64,000 nt of DNA from Bradyrhizobium sp. CER78 (GCF_029846235.1 NZ_JARVWP010000013.1:62001-126000), one strand, 5' to 3'. Positions 9,105-17,959 are shown, counted from the first letter of the stretch. Notes: generated by a model from the letters alone, not told the origin. Numbers and translations are program-made.

Positions 9105-9144
9105 GGCGGGATGAGTTTTGGTTGAATCGGTTTGGCGCGGTCTC

Positions 9145-9177
9145 GGTTCACCTCTCCCCGTTGGGGAGAGGTGAACC
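9145..9177. repeat. perfect 15-bp hairpin
   Basis: GGTTCACCTCTCCCC pairs perfectly with its inverse across a three-base loop, 40 bases after the 7TM-EAL gene stop. It lacks a T run, so it is either a rho-independent-like 3' stabiliser or a dispersed repeat. Similar CTCTCCCC boxes occur near 11370 and 11490. Confidence 0.6.
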
Positions 9178-9257
9178 TTCGACGCCGTTCCAGCTCAACC
9201 TAATCTCATCAGGCTTTAGGCCTTCGCGAAGGCACGCTGCCTCCCCTGCTCACAGAT

Positions 9258-9357
9258 GTCATACTCCGCGAAAGCGGAGTATCCAGTACGCCGCGGCTTA
9301 TCCGTATTACTTTGACGTCTCTGGAATACTGGATCGCCCGCTTTCGCGGGCGATGAC
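9258..9357. repeat. double-hairpin dispersed repeat
   Basis: Two hairpins (ACTCCGCGAAAGCGGAGT and CGCCCGCTTTCGCGGGCG) are joined by inverted ATCCAGTA/TACTGGAT segments. The whole unit is roughly palindromic, as in REP-like elements. It lies between convergent genes. Confidence 0.65.
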
Positions 9358-9384
9358 GACCCAGGGCGTGCTACGCTTCGCGCG

Positions 9385-9642
9385 TCAGCGCGGCTTCGGC
9401 ATGCGCTTGAACTTGACGCTCTTGCCGTCGGCCTGGCGCGTCGCGATGTAGCCGGCCTCGAGGCAGGCTTCCCGCTGCGGCATCTTCTCCTGCGGACTGC
9501 GCAGGGTTTCCCACCACGACGCGCGCTGCGCGGCGCGCGGCAGCGACGCGTCGATGATCTCCTCGATCTGCTCGAAGGTCAGCACGAATTCGGGCAGATG
9601 CTGCTTCTTCAGATAATCTCGCAGCGCGTCGTAGTCGTTCAC
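9385..9642 (-). CDS. small hypothetical protein, DUF7662-like
   Basis: An 85-residue cytoplasmic protein that resembles small DUF7662-type proteins: it begins with VNDYDALRDYLKKQ, has a middle segment LTFEQIEEIIDASLP, and then a tryptophan pair (ASWWETL) and an EAGYIA region near the end. The family has no known function. The GTG at 9642 is preferred because CTTGAGG lies five bases upstream and the family starts with this motif. An ATG 11 codons further up is possible. It faces the PAS-EAL gene across two repeats. Confidence 0.6.
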   Translation of the reverse strand: MNDYDALRDYLKKQHLPEFVLTFEQIEEIIDASLPRAAQRASWWETLRSPQEKMPQREACLEAGYIATRQADGKSVKFKRMPKPR

Positions 9643-9758
9643 GTCATCCTCAAGGCTCAGGGTTCCAGCAACCACCCGTTAACCCATTCGGCGGCCGCTG
9701 TCGCCATTTAAGGCGACAACAAGATTTCCCGTTGCATGACGGCGCTTTGGAGCGGGAC

Positions 9759-11252
9759 ATGCAATTTCGACGCGGACACGACGCAAGGCGGCGCTGGCGG
9801 CTATCGGCCAAGCTGCTGGTCGTTGCGTCGGTTGCGACTGTCCTCGGCTTCTCCGCGGTCTGCGCCGGTGTGATGTTCGACATGCGCCGCGGCGAGGAGC
9901 AGCTCGCCCGCCGCACCCTGGAAAACCTGGCGTCAGGCATCGAGGCCGACATCAGCCGCAACATCGAGCTCTACGACCTGTCGCTGCGGGCGGTCGCCAG
10001 CAATCTGGAAATGCCGGAGATCCGCAATGTCAGCAAGGAACTGCGCCAACTGATCCTGTTCGACCACGCCGCGACCGCAAAGCATTTCGGCGCAATCCAG
10101 GTGTTCGACAGCAAAGGCGATCTGACCATCGACGCGGCGAGCCTCGATCCGCAGCCGGAGAACCGCAGCGACGAGGAGTATTTCACCGTCCAGCGCGACC
10201 GTCCCGACACCGGGCTGTATATCAGCCGGCCGATGCTGCATCGCGGCGCCTACGCCATCGTGCTGAGCCGGCGCATCGTCGGCGAGGACGGCCGCTTTCT
10301 CGGCGTCGTGGTCGGCTCAATCCGCTTCAGCTATTTCCACGATCTGTTCGGGCGGCTGAACCTCGTGCCGGGCGACACCATCACCGTGCTGCGCAACGAC
10401 CGCACCATCATCATGCGGACGCCGTTCGATCTCGACGTGATCGGCAAGAACCTCGCCGACCAGTTGGAATGGAAATCCGAGAACCTGAAGATCGGCGGTG
10501 CGTTCTCCGGCAAGGGACCGGTCGACGACACGGCGCGTCTCTATGTCCGGCGCAGCGGCAGCGGGCCGCTTTACGTCGTGGTCGGCAAGCCGCTCGAGGC
10601 CGTCTTCAATCTCTGGCGCACCGAGGCGATCCGGATCGGCGCGATCATGGGCTTTCTGATCCTGTTCGTGCTCAGCGCGGCGCTGGTGCTGGCGCGCGAG
10701 ATCGTCCGCCGCGGCGACGCCGAGGACAGGCTCGAGGAGATGGCGACCACCGACGCCCTCACCGGCCTGAAGAACCGGCGCAAGTTCGATGCCGAGATCG
10801 ACCGCGAGTGGCGTCGCGCCAGCCGCTACGGCCAGCCGGTTGCGCTGTTGATGATCGATGCCGATCATTTCAAGGCCTATAACGACACCTATGGGCATCA
10901 GGCCGGCGACCAGGTGCTGGTCGGAATCGCGATCTGCATTTCGGATGCGGTGCGCCGCGCCGGCGATTGCCCGGCGCGCTTCGGCGGCGAGGAATTCGCC
11001 GTGCTGCTGCCCAACATGACCGCGCTCGAGGCCTTCAACCTCGCGGAGACCATCCGTGGCAAGGTCCAGCAATGGTGCGAGGGCGAGCTGATCACCACGG
11101 TCAGCATCGGCGTCGCCAGCATGCGGCCGCTCGCCGGCCAGCAATGGTCCGACCTGATCGAAGCCGCCGACAAGGCGCTCTACGCCGCCAAGGCCAACGG
11201 CCGCAACCAGTCGGTGCTCGCCACTGTGCCGAAGATCGCGCTGGTGGCGTAG
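9759..11252 (+). CDS. membrane-bound diguanylate cyclase with Cache-type sensor
   Basis: A 497-residue protein that makes c-di-GMP from two GTP. It has a transmembrane helix near residues 17-38, a large periplasmic domain of the dCache type (about 40-285, with DEEYF, GLYIS and a VVGSIRF segment), a second helix near 290-315, and a cytoplasmic GGDEF domain. The active-site motif GGEEF is intact (409-413). An inhibitory RxxD site (RAGD, 400-403) lies five residues before it, so product inhibition is expected. The ATG at 9759 has GGAGCGG upstream. A TTG nine codons earlier is less likely. It opposes the EAL protein at 6228 functionally. Confidence 0.9.
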   Translation: MQFRRGHDARRRWRLSAKLLVVASVATVLGFSAVCAGVMFDMRRGEEQLARRTLENLASGIEADISRNIELYDLSLRAVASNLEMPEIRNVSKELRQLILFDHAATAKHFGAIQVFDSKGDLTIDAASLDPQPENRSDEEYFTVQRDRPDTGLYISRPMLHRGAYAIVLSRRIVGEDGRFLGVVVGSIRFSYFHDLFGRLNLVPGDTITVLRNDRTIIMRTPFDLDVIGKNLADQLEWKSENLKIGGAFSGKGPVDDTARLYVRRSGSGPLYVVVGKPLEAVFNLWRTEAIRIGAIMGFLILFVLSAALVLAREIVRRGDAEDRLEEMATTDALTGLKNRRKFDAEIDREWRRASRYGQPVALLMIDADHFKAYNDTYGHQAGDQVLVGIAICISDAVRRAGDCPARFGGEEFAVLLPNMTALEAFNLAETIRGKVQQWCEGELITTVSIGVASMRPLAGQQWSDLIEAADKALYAAKANGRNQSVLATVPKIALVA

Positions 11253-11347
11253 CACATCATCGTCGCGAAGAGTTGACGACGCGTTTTGCCGAGCTGCCCG
11301 TCGGACAACTCAGTGCATCGCAGTTGTAAGGGACGCACTGACGGAAG

Positions 11348-11524
11348 GGCTCCCTCCCCCCTTGCGGGGGAGGGTTGGGGAGAGGGGTGCCACACGGCAA
11401 GCTCTCTCCACTCAGTCGAAGTGAGCAACACACGCAGCCGAAATCGCACGAGCTGACCTCACATCGATGATCTCGCCCGTGGCCACCCCTCTCCCCGCCC
11501 TCCCCCGCAAGGGGGGAGGGAGCC
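11348..11524. repeat. inverted pair of 44-bp CTCTCCCC repeats
   Basis: A GC-rich segment at 11348-11391 recurs in inverted form at 11481-11524, each arm itself holding a C-run/G-run hairpin around TTGCG. The pair lies between the 3' ends of a plus-strand and a minus-strand gene and would form a large stem-loop in RNA from either side. It fills the 315-base gap, which has no gene. Confidence 0.65.
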
Positions 11525-11567
11525 CGAGCAGCTTGCTCACCTCACTTAGTGTGACACCAAGGGCAGC

Positions 11568-13622
11568 TCAGCCGCGCCGCTTCTTCTTAGGCTTCTTGCC
11601 GAACTTTGGTTTTGCGGCCGACACGTCCGGCCACTGCGTGTGTCCGGCCTTGCCTCGGTGCTTCTTTTTCTTGCCGAACCTGGGCTCATCGCCCGATGTC
11701 GGCCTCGCACCCTTTTCGTTTCGATCGAATCGGAACGGGGCTCCGGATTCCCGCTTTGAGGCGTGGTCTTCGCGCGAACCGCTCGCACCTTCCCTCGAAA
11801 AAGCTTTGGCCTCGCGATCCGGCTTGCCGCGGCGCTTTGCTGCAGCATCATCACGCGGCTCGTCACTGCGCGGCGGGCGGTGCCCGCCGTCGTCCCGACC
11901 GCGCCAAGAATCGGGCCTGGGATCGGGCCTGGGCCTGCGCGCCGGCTTCTCCACACGCGCCTCGCCCTGCGCAGCGTCCGCCAGCGGCTCGATGCGGATG
12001 CTGTCTTCCTTGTCCGGACGGTTGATCTTGACGGCAAAGGACTCGGCGACCCGCGCGGCGATCTCGAACTCGGTGGTGGTATCCATGATCTTGATGGCGC
12101 CGATGTCGCGCTTGTCGATGCCGCCGCGGCGGCAGATCATCGGCAGCAGCCAGCGGGCTTCGGCATTCTTGCGGCGCCCGATCGCGGCGCGGAACCAGAC
12201 CGTGGCTTCCTCCATGCCGTGACGCGGAGACTTGCCGGTCTTCGCTCGCGGCCCGGCGGCACGCTCCTCACGGCGCGAGGCGCGATCGCCGCGGTCGCGG
12301 CCCCGGCCCTCGCCGGGATCGAGAATGTCCTCGGGCGCCGGCAGCCGCGCGCGATAGAGCCGGGCCAGCGCCGCGGCGATCGCCTCAGGCGAACGTTCGG
12401 CAAGCAAGGCCTGCGCGAGGGCCAGATCGTCCGATGTCGCCTCTTCGGAGAACACGGCATCCTTGAGCAGGCGCTCATGGTCGAGCTTGCGGATCTCGTC
12501 GGCCTGCGGCGCGGTGCCCCAGACAATATCGATGCCGGCGAGATCAAGCAGCAATTCGGCGCGCCGCCGCCGTGCCGGCGGCACCAGCAGGATGCTGACG
12601 CCCTTGCGGCCGGCACGGCCGGTGCGGCCGGAGCGATGCTGCATGACCTCCGGGTCTTTCGGCAGATCGGCATGAATCACGAGATCGAGGCTCGGCAGAT
12701 CGATGCCGCGCGCCGCGACGTCGGTCGCGACGCAAACCCGCGACCGCCCATCGCGCAACGCCTGCAGCGCCTGGGTCCGCTCGTTCTGGGTCATCTCGCC
12801 CGACAGCGCGGCCACCGAGAAGCCGCGCTCCAGCAGCGCCGCCTGCAAATGCCTGACGGCTTCCCTTGTGTTGCAGAACACTAGCGCGCTCGGCGCCTCA
12901 TGGAAGCGCAGCACGTTGACGACCGCGTGCTCGACGTCGTCGGCAGCGACCCGGATGGCACGGTACTCGATGTCGGCGTGACCGCCCTCGTCGCCCGCGA
13001 CCTCGATCCGGAACGCCTGGTGCTGATACTGCTTGGCCAGCGCGACGATGCCGCGCGGAAACGTCGCCGAGAACAGCAGGGTGCGGCGGGTGTCGGGCGT
13101 GGTTTCGAGGATGAACTCCATATCCTCGCGGAAGCCGAGATTGAGCATCTCATCGGCCTCGTCGAGCACGACGACGCGCAATCCCGAAATGTCGAGACGG
13201 CCGCGCCGCAGATGGTCGCAGAGCCGGCCGGGCGTGCCGACCACGATGTGGGCGCCTGCCGCAAGCTCGCGTTGCTCGCGGCGCGGGTCCATGCCGCCGA
13301 CGCAGGAGACGACGCGTGCGTCAGCATGTTCGTAGAGCCATGCCAGCTCGCGCTGAACCTGCAAGGCGAGCTCGCGCGTCGGCGCCACGATCAGCGCCAG
13401 CGGTGCGCCGGCCGGCTCGAACCGCTCGCTGTCGCCGAGCAGGTCCTTCGCCATGGCCAATCCGTAGGCAACGGTCTTGCCCGAGCCGGTTTGGGCGGAA
13501 ACCAGAAGGTCACGGCCGACGGCGTCGTCCGCGAGCACGGCGAGCTGAACGGGGGTCGGCTGTTCGTAGTTGCGCTCAGCCAGGGCGCGGGCGAGCGGCG
13601 AACTTGTGGTCGGAAAGGGCAC
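11568..13622 (-). CDS. DEAD-box RNA helicase with DbpA-type RNA-binding domain
   Basis: A 684-residue ATP-dependent RNA helicase. Motifs in order: Q-motif region QPTPVQ, Walker A AQTGSGKT, PTREL, TPGR, DEAD, SAT, then the helicase C domain with ALVFCNT and HRSGRTGRAGR. After a basic linker comes a DbpA-like RNA-binding fold (RRKNAEARWLLPMICRRGGI...), which in DbpA targets the helicase to 23S rRNA. The last ~170 residues are arginine/lysine-rich, ending in KKPKKKRRG, typical of ribosome-biogenesis helicases. The GTG at 13622 is the likely start because homology begins just after it. The frame stays open far upstream, but that extension has no family similarity. Confidence 0.88.
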   Translation of the reverse strand: MPFPTTSSPLARALAERNYEQPTPVQLAVLADDAVGRDLLVSAQTGSGKTVAYGLAMAKDLLGDSERFEPAGAPLALIVAPTRELALQVQRELAWLYEHADARVVSCVGGMDPRREQRELAAGAHIVVGTPGRLCDHLRRGRLDISGLRVVVLDEADEMLNLGFREDMEFILETTPDTRRTLLFSATFPRGIVALAKQYQHQAFRIEVAGDEGGHADIEYRAIRVAADDVEHAVVNVLRFHEAPSALVFCNTREAVRHLQAALLERGFSVAALSGEMTQNERTQALQALRDGRSRVCVATDVAARGIDLPSLDLVIHADLPKDPEVMQHRSGRTGRAGRKGVSILLVPPARRRRAELLLDLAGIDIVWGTAPQADEIRKLDHERLLKDAVFSEEATSDDLALAQALLAERSPEAIAAALARLYRARLPAPEDILDPGEGRGRDRGDRASRREERAAGPRAKTGKSPRHGMEEATVWFRAAIGRRKNAEARWLLPMICRRGGIDKRDIGAIKIMDTTTEFEIAARVAESFAVKINRPDKEDSIRIEPLADAAQGEARVEKPARRPRPDPRPDSWRGRDDGGHRPPRSDEPRDDAAAKRRGKPDREAKAFSREGASGSREDHASKRESGAPFRFDRNEKGARPTSGDEPRFGKKKKHRGKAGHTQWPDVSAAKPKFGKKPKKKRRG

Positions 13623-13762
13623 GAGATGGGAAACCTTGATTGATCCGGGCGCAGAACGTCGAGCGGGACGACCTGAGGCTGCGTACCCGGCAGGCGGCAC
13701 AGCCGCATGACGATTTGGCGCTGCTTTACGCCAAGACCGGCCAAATCGCCATGCCCCCAGAG

Positions 13763-13821
13763 CCTTCCCATGACGGAAAAGGCCTTCCCATGACGGAAAA
13801 GGCCTCCCATGGCGGAAAAGG
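13763..13821. repeat. tandem 20-bp repeat, three copies
   Basis: CCTTCCCATGACGGAAAAGG occurs twice back to back and a third copy follows with one base lost and one changed. It lies in the 206-base gap between the GNAT stop and the helicase start on the minus strand, so it is in the helicase promoter or leader. Each unit is partly palindromic (CCTTCC...GGAAAAGG). Confidence 0.8.
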
Positions 13822-13828
13822 TGCCGGA

Positions 13829-14422
13829 TCAGGCCGGCTGCCCGATCGGGGCCTGGCTGCCGGCAATCCGGTCCATCAATCCGGACAACCGCGATGGCCG
13901 AGGGCTGGCTGGAACAATCAGGCCACCAGCCCCGCTCAGCGCGCCCGGCACCAGCTCGCAGCCCAGCAGGCGCTGACGGTCGTAGGGGCCGGGCATGCGG
14001 AGCGCGGCAGTCCGCTCGGCCGAAAAGCCGAAGCGGTCGTAATAGGCGGCGTCGCCGACCAGGATGACGGCGCGATGACCGAGCAGATTGGCCCGCTGCA
14101 ACGCCTGGCGCATCAGCGCGGCGCCGATGCCGAGGCATCGCGCCTCCTCCGCCACCGCAAGTGGGCCGAGCAGCAGGCAGTCATGACCGGTACCGGTCAC
14201 GACCGGCCACAGCCGCAATGTGCCGATCAGGCAGCCGCCGCGGCGCGCGACAAACGCGAGGCCGCGCGCAGGCTTGCGGCCCTCGCGCAGCCGCTCCGAG
14301 GTCTTGGCGAAGCGGCCGGAACCGAATGCGTCGTCGAGCAGACTCTCTCGCGCCGCCACGTCCGAACGGCGTTCCCTGCGGATCGCAACCGGTCTGTCGT
14401 TCGGAGAACCAGATAAGGACAT
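13829..14422 (-). CDS. GNAT N-acetyltransferase
   Basis: A 197-residue GNAT-family enzyme that moves an acetyl group from acetyl-CoA to an amine. The acetyl-CoA motif A is visible as LGPLAVAEEARCLGIGAALM, where the usual R/Q-x-x-G-x-G/A pattern reads roughly ARCLGIGAAL, and the downstream helix carries the family's VILVGDAAYYDRFGFS signature. The substrate is unknown. It is the last gene of a minus-strand operon: its ATG overlaps the stop of the ABC ATPase gene (TGATG), so it is translationally coupled to the exporter. That context suggests it modifies the exported molecule or an intermediate. Confidence 0.85.
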   Translation of the reverse strand: MSLSGSPNDRPVAIRRERRSDVAARESLLDDAFGSGRFAKTSERLREGRKPARGLAFVARRGGCLIGTLRLWPVVTGTGHDCLLLGPLAVAEEARCLGIGAALMRQALQRANLLGHRAVILVGDAAYYDRFGFSAERTAALRMPGPYDRQRLLGCELVPGALSGAGGLIVPASPRPSRLSGLMDRIAGSQAPIGQPA

Positions 14423-15249
14423 CACGCGACCCTCGCCAGATAGATGAAGACCTCGTCGAGGTCCCGGCACTTGAAGCGCTCGGCGAGTTCGCCTGGACGC
14501 CCCATCGCGACGACGCGGCCGTGGCTCATGATCACGACGAAGTCGCAGAGCTGCTCGACCTCGGTCATGTTGTGCGAGGACAGCAGGACGGTGGCGCCGC
14601 GGCGCTTCTGATAGGCGCGCAGCCGGCTGCGTACCCACGCGGCGCGGTCGGGGTCGAGCGAGGCCGTCGGCTCGTCGAGCAGCAGCACCTCGGGATCGTT
14701 GATCAGCGCCTTCGCCACTGCGACGCGGGTCTTCTGGCCGGCGGAGAGCCGCCCGGTGACGCGGTCGAGCACGTCGCCGAGCTCGAAATCCTCAATCAGC
14801 TCCTCGATCCGCGCCTTGAGGTTGGCGACGCCATACAGCCGCCCGAACACCATCAGGTTCTGGCGCACGGTGAGCCGGCCCGGCAACGCGACATAGGGGC
14901 TTTCGAAATTCATCCGGCTGAGCACCTTGTGTCGCTCGGTCGCCATGTCGTGGCCGAGCACCATGGCGCGGCCGAAGCTTGGCACCACGAGGCCCATGAT
15001 CATGGCGATGGTGGTGGTCTTGCCGGCGCCGTTGCCGCCGAGCAGGCCGACCGTCCAGCCCTTCGGCACGATGAAGTTGACATCGTCGACCGCCCAATGG
15101 GTGCGGTACTGTTTGCAGAGGCGCTCGACCGCGATCGCGGGTGCGTCCTCGGTATCCAGGCGGACCGACGCGTTGTCCTGCGCGGGCGTGGTGTTTGCCG
15201 ACACTGGTGTCAGATGCCGGCGGGGCAAAAAGCGTTCGATGCGGCTCAT
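14422..15249 (-). CDS. ABC-2 type transporter ATP-binding protein
   Basis: A 275-residue ATPase subunit that would power an ABC exporter at the inner membrane. It has Walker A GGNGAGKTT (about 70-78), the signature LSAGQ, Walker B LLLDEPT followed by the D-loop SLDP, and the switch histidine in LLSSHNM. It has a ~38-residue N-terminal extension. The signature reads LSAGQ rather than LSGGQ, which is common in ABC-2/NodI-like exporters. The permease gene starts upstream on the same strand (15262-16059) with a 12-base gap, and the GNAT gene overlaps downstream. Confidence 0.9.
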   Translation of the reverse strand: MSRIERFLPRRHLTPVSANTTPAQDNASVRLDTEDAPAIAVERLCKQYRTHWAVDDVNFIVPKGWTVGLLGGNGAGKTTTIAMIMGLVVPSFGRAMVLGHDMATERHKVLSRMNFESPYVALPGRLTVRQNLMVFGRLYGVANLKARIEELIEDFELGDVLDRVTGRLSAGQKTRVAVAKALINDPEVLLLDEPTASLDPDRAAWVRSRLRAYQKRRGATVLLSSHNMTEVEQLCDFVVIMSHGRVVAMGRPGELAERFKCRDLDEVFIYLARVA

Positions 15250-15261
15250 GGATGTCTCCCC

Positions 15262-16059
15262 TTACTCGCCCATCGTGAGCAGGCCGCCCTTGTGGCGGGC
15301 GCTCTGCAGCAAGGCGACGAATGTGGTGAAGCCCATGCCGAGATAGACGGCATTGAGCGCGAGGCATTCGATCATCAAATCAGTGCGGAAGGTGCCGTCG
15401 AGCAGCACGGCGCGCATGCCCTCGAACACATAGGTCGGCGTCAGCGACCAGGCGACCGGATGCAGCCAGAGCGGCAGCGCCGCGACCGGATAGTAGACAC
15501 AGCACAACGGAAGCAGCACGATCATGATCGAATAGGCGAGGCTTTCGGCGCCAAAGCCTTGCCGGATCACGAGGCCTGCGACCACGAGCCCGATCGCCCA
15601 ACTCGTCAGCACCAGGTTGAGGAAGAACACGATCAGCCCCGGCCCCATCGCGAAGACGTTGAAGCCGAACAGCACGAATGTCAGCAGCATCACCGGCAGC
15701 GTGCCGATCACCAGCCGGATCAGGCTCATCAGCATCAGCGAGGCCGCGAGCTCGAACGGCTGCAACGGGCTCATCATCAGATTGGCGAGGTTGCGCGACC
15801 AGATCTCCTCCAGGAAGGTGAAGGTGAAGCCGAGCTGGCCGCGAAACAGCACGTCCCAGAGCAGGACCGCGCCGAGCAGCAGGCCGGCGGTGGAAGCCAT
15901 CGCCGATTTGCTGTCATAGAGGTAGGTGTAGAGGAAACCCCACACCAGCATCTGCATCGCCGGCCAGTAGATGATCTCGAGCAGCCGCAGCGATGACGAG
16001 CGCAGGATGTAGTAATAGCGCGCCGTCATCGCGGCGATGCGGTTCAGTGACTGTGTCAT
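15262..16059 (-). CDS. ABC-2 type transporter permease
   Basis: A 265-residue integral membrane subunit with six hydrophobic segments, for example ILYWPAMQ-type helix 1 near 25-45, GLLLGAVLLWDVLF, VIGTLPVMLLTFVLFGF and PGLIVFFLNLVLTSWAIGLV. It fits the ABC-2 fold of drug and polysaccharide exporters. It would pair with the ATPase encoded just downstream. The ATG at 16059 gives the typical basic start MTQSLNRIAAMTARYYY. The upstream CapK-like gene ends 23 bases away, so the four genes from 17537 to 13829 form one operon. Confidence 0.88.
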   Translation of the reverse strand: MTQSLNRIAAMTARYYYILRSSSLRLLEIIYWPAMQMLVWGFLYTYLYDSKSAMASTAGLLLGAVLLWDVLFRGQLGFTFTFLEEIWSRNLANLMMSPLQPFELAASLMLMSLIRLVIGTLPVMLLTFVLFGFNVFAMGPGLIVFFLNLVLTSWAIGLVVAGLVIRQGFGAESLAYSIMIVLLPLCCVYYPVAALPLWLHPVAWSLTPTYVFEGMRAVLLDGTFRTDLMIECLALNAVYLGMGFTTFVALLQSARHKGGLLTMGE

Positions 16060-16082
16060 GGCACGCACCCCTGTTGCCGCTA

Positions 16083-17537
16083 TTAATCGAACTCGCGGCG
16101 GATCGGGCGGCGCTTGCCGACCTTGGGCGGAAACGCCAGCAGCGCGTTGGCCTGCACCCGGACCGGATGCTCGAGGCACGCTGCGAGCAGGTCTTCCAGA
16201 TGCGCGACCGAGCTGTGCAGCCGGCACAGCGGCGTATCCTGGCCGAGCACGACGCGCGCCTCGACCAGATCGACGCCACGCTGCACGATCTCGAACTGCG
16301 CCAGATGCAGGTTGCAGTCGAACATCCAGCGATAGGTCGCATCGAGGATGCTGCCGGCCGGCACCTTACGGCCATCGCGGTTGACGAAGGCGTCGTTGAG
16401 CCGGCCGTCAATGCTGGCGATCTGCGACCAGTTGATATCCGACGGCGCAGGATTCGCCGGCTGGGTGATGTAGTCGCCCTGCACGTAGCGGATGAACGGC
16501 ATCGCCTCGTTGAGCAGGTTGGTGATCACGGCGATGCCGGACTGGCCGGGAGCCTGCGGCTCCATCGTGACGGGATCGAGCACGTCGAGATGCACGGTGT
16601 CCTCGCAGACGTGATACTGGCCATCGGGCATTTCGAGCGCGATCCGCGTCGCCTCCTCGGAGGAGTATTCGTCGAGCACGGGCACGCCGAGCTGGCGCGA
16701 CCATTCCTGACGCGCGGCGCGCGAGGAGTATTCCGAATGCGTCACCGCGAGATTGAGCGAAGAACGGAACTCGTCGACATGCGGCATCAGTGCATCGAGG
16801 CTCGACGGATAGAGCGACAGGATCTTCGGCCCGAGATAGCGCAGATGCTGGGCGACGCGGGCCGGCGGGATCAGGTTCGAGATGAACGCGGTCGGATAGT
16901 CACCGCCGATCGAATCGAACCACCACGGCACGGTATAGACATGGGCGAGCAGGTCCTCGGCGCGGTAATTGCCGCCGCTCTGCATCGCGAACTGGCGGAC
17001 GCCCTGGATGGTGTCGGTGATGACGGCGTCATAGTCGACGCGGATCAACAGGGTCTGGCCGGACGAGCCCGACGAGCGGGTCGGAAACAGGTGTTCCGGC
17101 TTGTACTTCTTGTTGACGCACTGGTCCGGGAAGGCCGCGACCAGCTCAGGCTTGGTGATGACCGGGATCTTCTGGATGTCGTCGTAGTCGCGCAGATGCT
17201 CCGGCTTGAAGCCGGCTGCATCGTACTTGGCGCGGTAGACCGGAATGTCGCGGTAGGCGAGCTCGACCAGCTCCTTGATGCGGGCGAACTGCCGCGCACG
17301 GATCTCCGCCACCGGCAGATAGGGATGCCGCATGCATTCGCCGAGATAATTCGCGGTCGCCGCGACAAGCTCGGGCGCAGCATCGTTGGACGGCTGGAAG
17401 TCCGGCCGGGTGTGCTCGGTCTCCCAGAACTGGCGCTGCGGCAGAGCGGCGGGGACGAGAGACGCGGCGGCCTGATCGTGCTCCGGTACCAGAGCAAGGC
17501 CGTCATCGGAAGTGCTGATTGCAAGGGTGGACGTCAT
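16083..17537 (-). CDS. adenylate-forming enzyme of the PaaK/CapK family
   Basis: A 484-residue protein of the phenylacetate-CoA ligase/CapK group, which activates a carboxylic acid as an adenylate. The P-loop-like motif SSGSSGQT (about 156-163) and the SEYSS and DEYSSEEA motifs of the AMP site are present, while the C-terminal lid is short. The N-terminal ~75 residues, including MRHPYLPVAEIRARQFARIKEL, resemble other CapK-like proteins in biosynthetic clusters. The ATG at 17537 is preferred because GGAG lies six bases before it. It heads an operon with an ABC-2 exporter and a GNAT enzyme, so it probably prepares an acyl group for a secreted or surface molecule. The substrate is not known. Confidence 0.8.
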   Translation of the reverse strand: MTSTLAISTSDDGLALVPEHDQAAASLVPAALPQRQFWETEHTRPDFQPSNDAAPELVAATANYLGECMRHPYLPVAEIRARQFARIKELVELAYRDIPVYRAKYDAAGFKPEHLRDYDDIQKIPVITKPELVAAFPDQCVNKKYKPEHLFPTRSSGSSGQTLLIRVDYDAVITDTIQGVRQFAMQSGGNYRAEDLLAHVYTVPWWFDSIGGDYPTAFISNLIPPARVAQHLRYLGPKILSLYPSSLDALMPHVDEFRSSLNLAVTHSEYSSRAARQEWSRQLGVPVLDEYSSEEATRIALEMPDGQYHVCEDTVHLDVLDPVTMEPQAPGQSGIAVITNLLNEAMPFIRYVQGDYITQPANPAPSDINWSQIASIDGRLNDAFVNRDGRKVPAGSILDATYRWMFDCNLHLAQFEIVQRGVDLVEARVVLGQDTPLCRLHSSVAHLEDLLAACLEHPVRVQANALLAFPPKVGKRRPIRREFD

Positions 17538-17652
17538 TTTCAGCTCCATGATTGACGGGGCACCGCCCGTTCATGGCGCTATCAATGGCGTGCGGCGCGC
17601 GTGGCCGCCGTGACGCGTGTCACACGCGGTCGCCGTCCGCGATCGCAGCAGC

Positions 17653-17773
17653 GTAGGACGGGTTAGCCACCGGGTCCGCGCAAAGCGCGGCCCGATGAAA
17701 GGCTCCGCGTAACCCGCCGCAACACTGCGCAATGGAGCCATGGCGGGTTACGGCTTCGCCTAACCCGCCCTAC
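17653..17773. repeat. palindromic dispersed repeat
   Basis: The element is bounded by GTAGGACGGGTTAG and CTAACCCGCCCTAC (inverted with one mismatch) and has internal inverted GGGTTA/TAACCC boxes. It lies in the upstream region of the CapK-like operon. The style matches other bradyrhizobial intergenic repeats in this window. Confidence 0.7.
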
Positions 17774-17794
17774 AAGACTGATTGCTCTACGTCG

Positions 17795-17959
17795 TCACTT
17801 GCCCCACGTCGCCCTCCTGATCCGCCCCTTGCCGCCGCATTTCTTGCAAGGCTCGGGATAGATTTTCCGTCCCGGCTCGCTCGGCTGCCTGACCTTCGGA
17901 AAGCCTGTCCCGTTGCACGCGTCACACTGCTCTTCATCGGAGATAAGGTGCTTCACCAT
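17795..17959 (-). CDS. small DnaJ-type zinc-finger protein
   Basis: A 54-residue protein with two CxxCxGxG repeats, CDACNGTGF and CKKCGGKGR, which together should bind one zinc ion as in the cysteine-rich region of DnaJ. The J domain is absent. Such mini-proteins may help protein folding or act as a redox/zinc module, but their role is unknown. The ATG at 17959 begins MVKHLISDEEQC. It stands alone between the palindromic repeat and a hypothetical gene. Confidence 0.7.
   Translation of the reverse strand: MVKHLISDEEQCDACNGTGFPKVRQPSEPGRKIYPEPCKKCGGKGRIRRATWGK

Noticed and set aside
13763..13821. CRISPR-like repeat
   Set aside because: The three units are directly adjacent without spacers and no cas genes are near.
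13623..14138. N-terminal extension of the helicase frame
   Set aside because: It overlaps the GNAT gene and repeat region, has no helicase similarity and is arginine-rich noise.
14161..17555. Plus-strand frames of 611 and 520 codons
   Set aside because: They oppose the ABC transporter genes and the CapK-like gene, which have full motifs on the minus strand.
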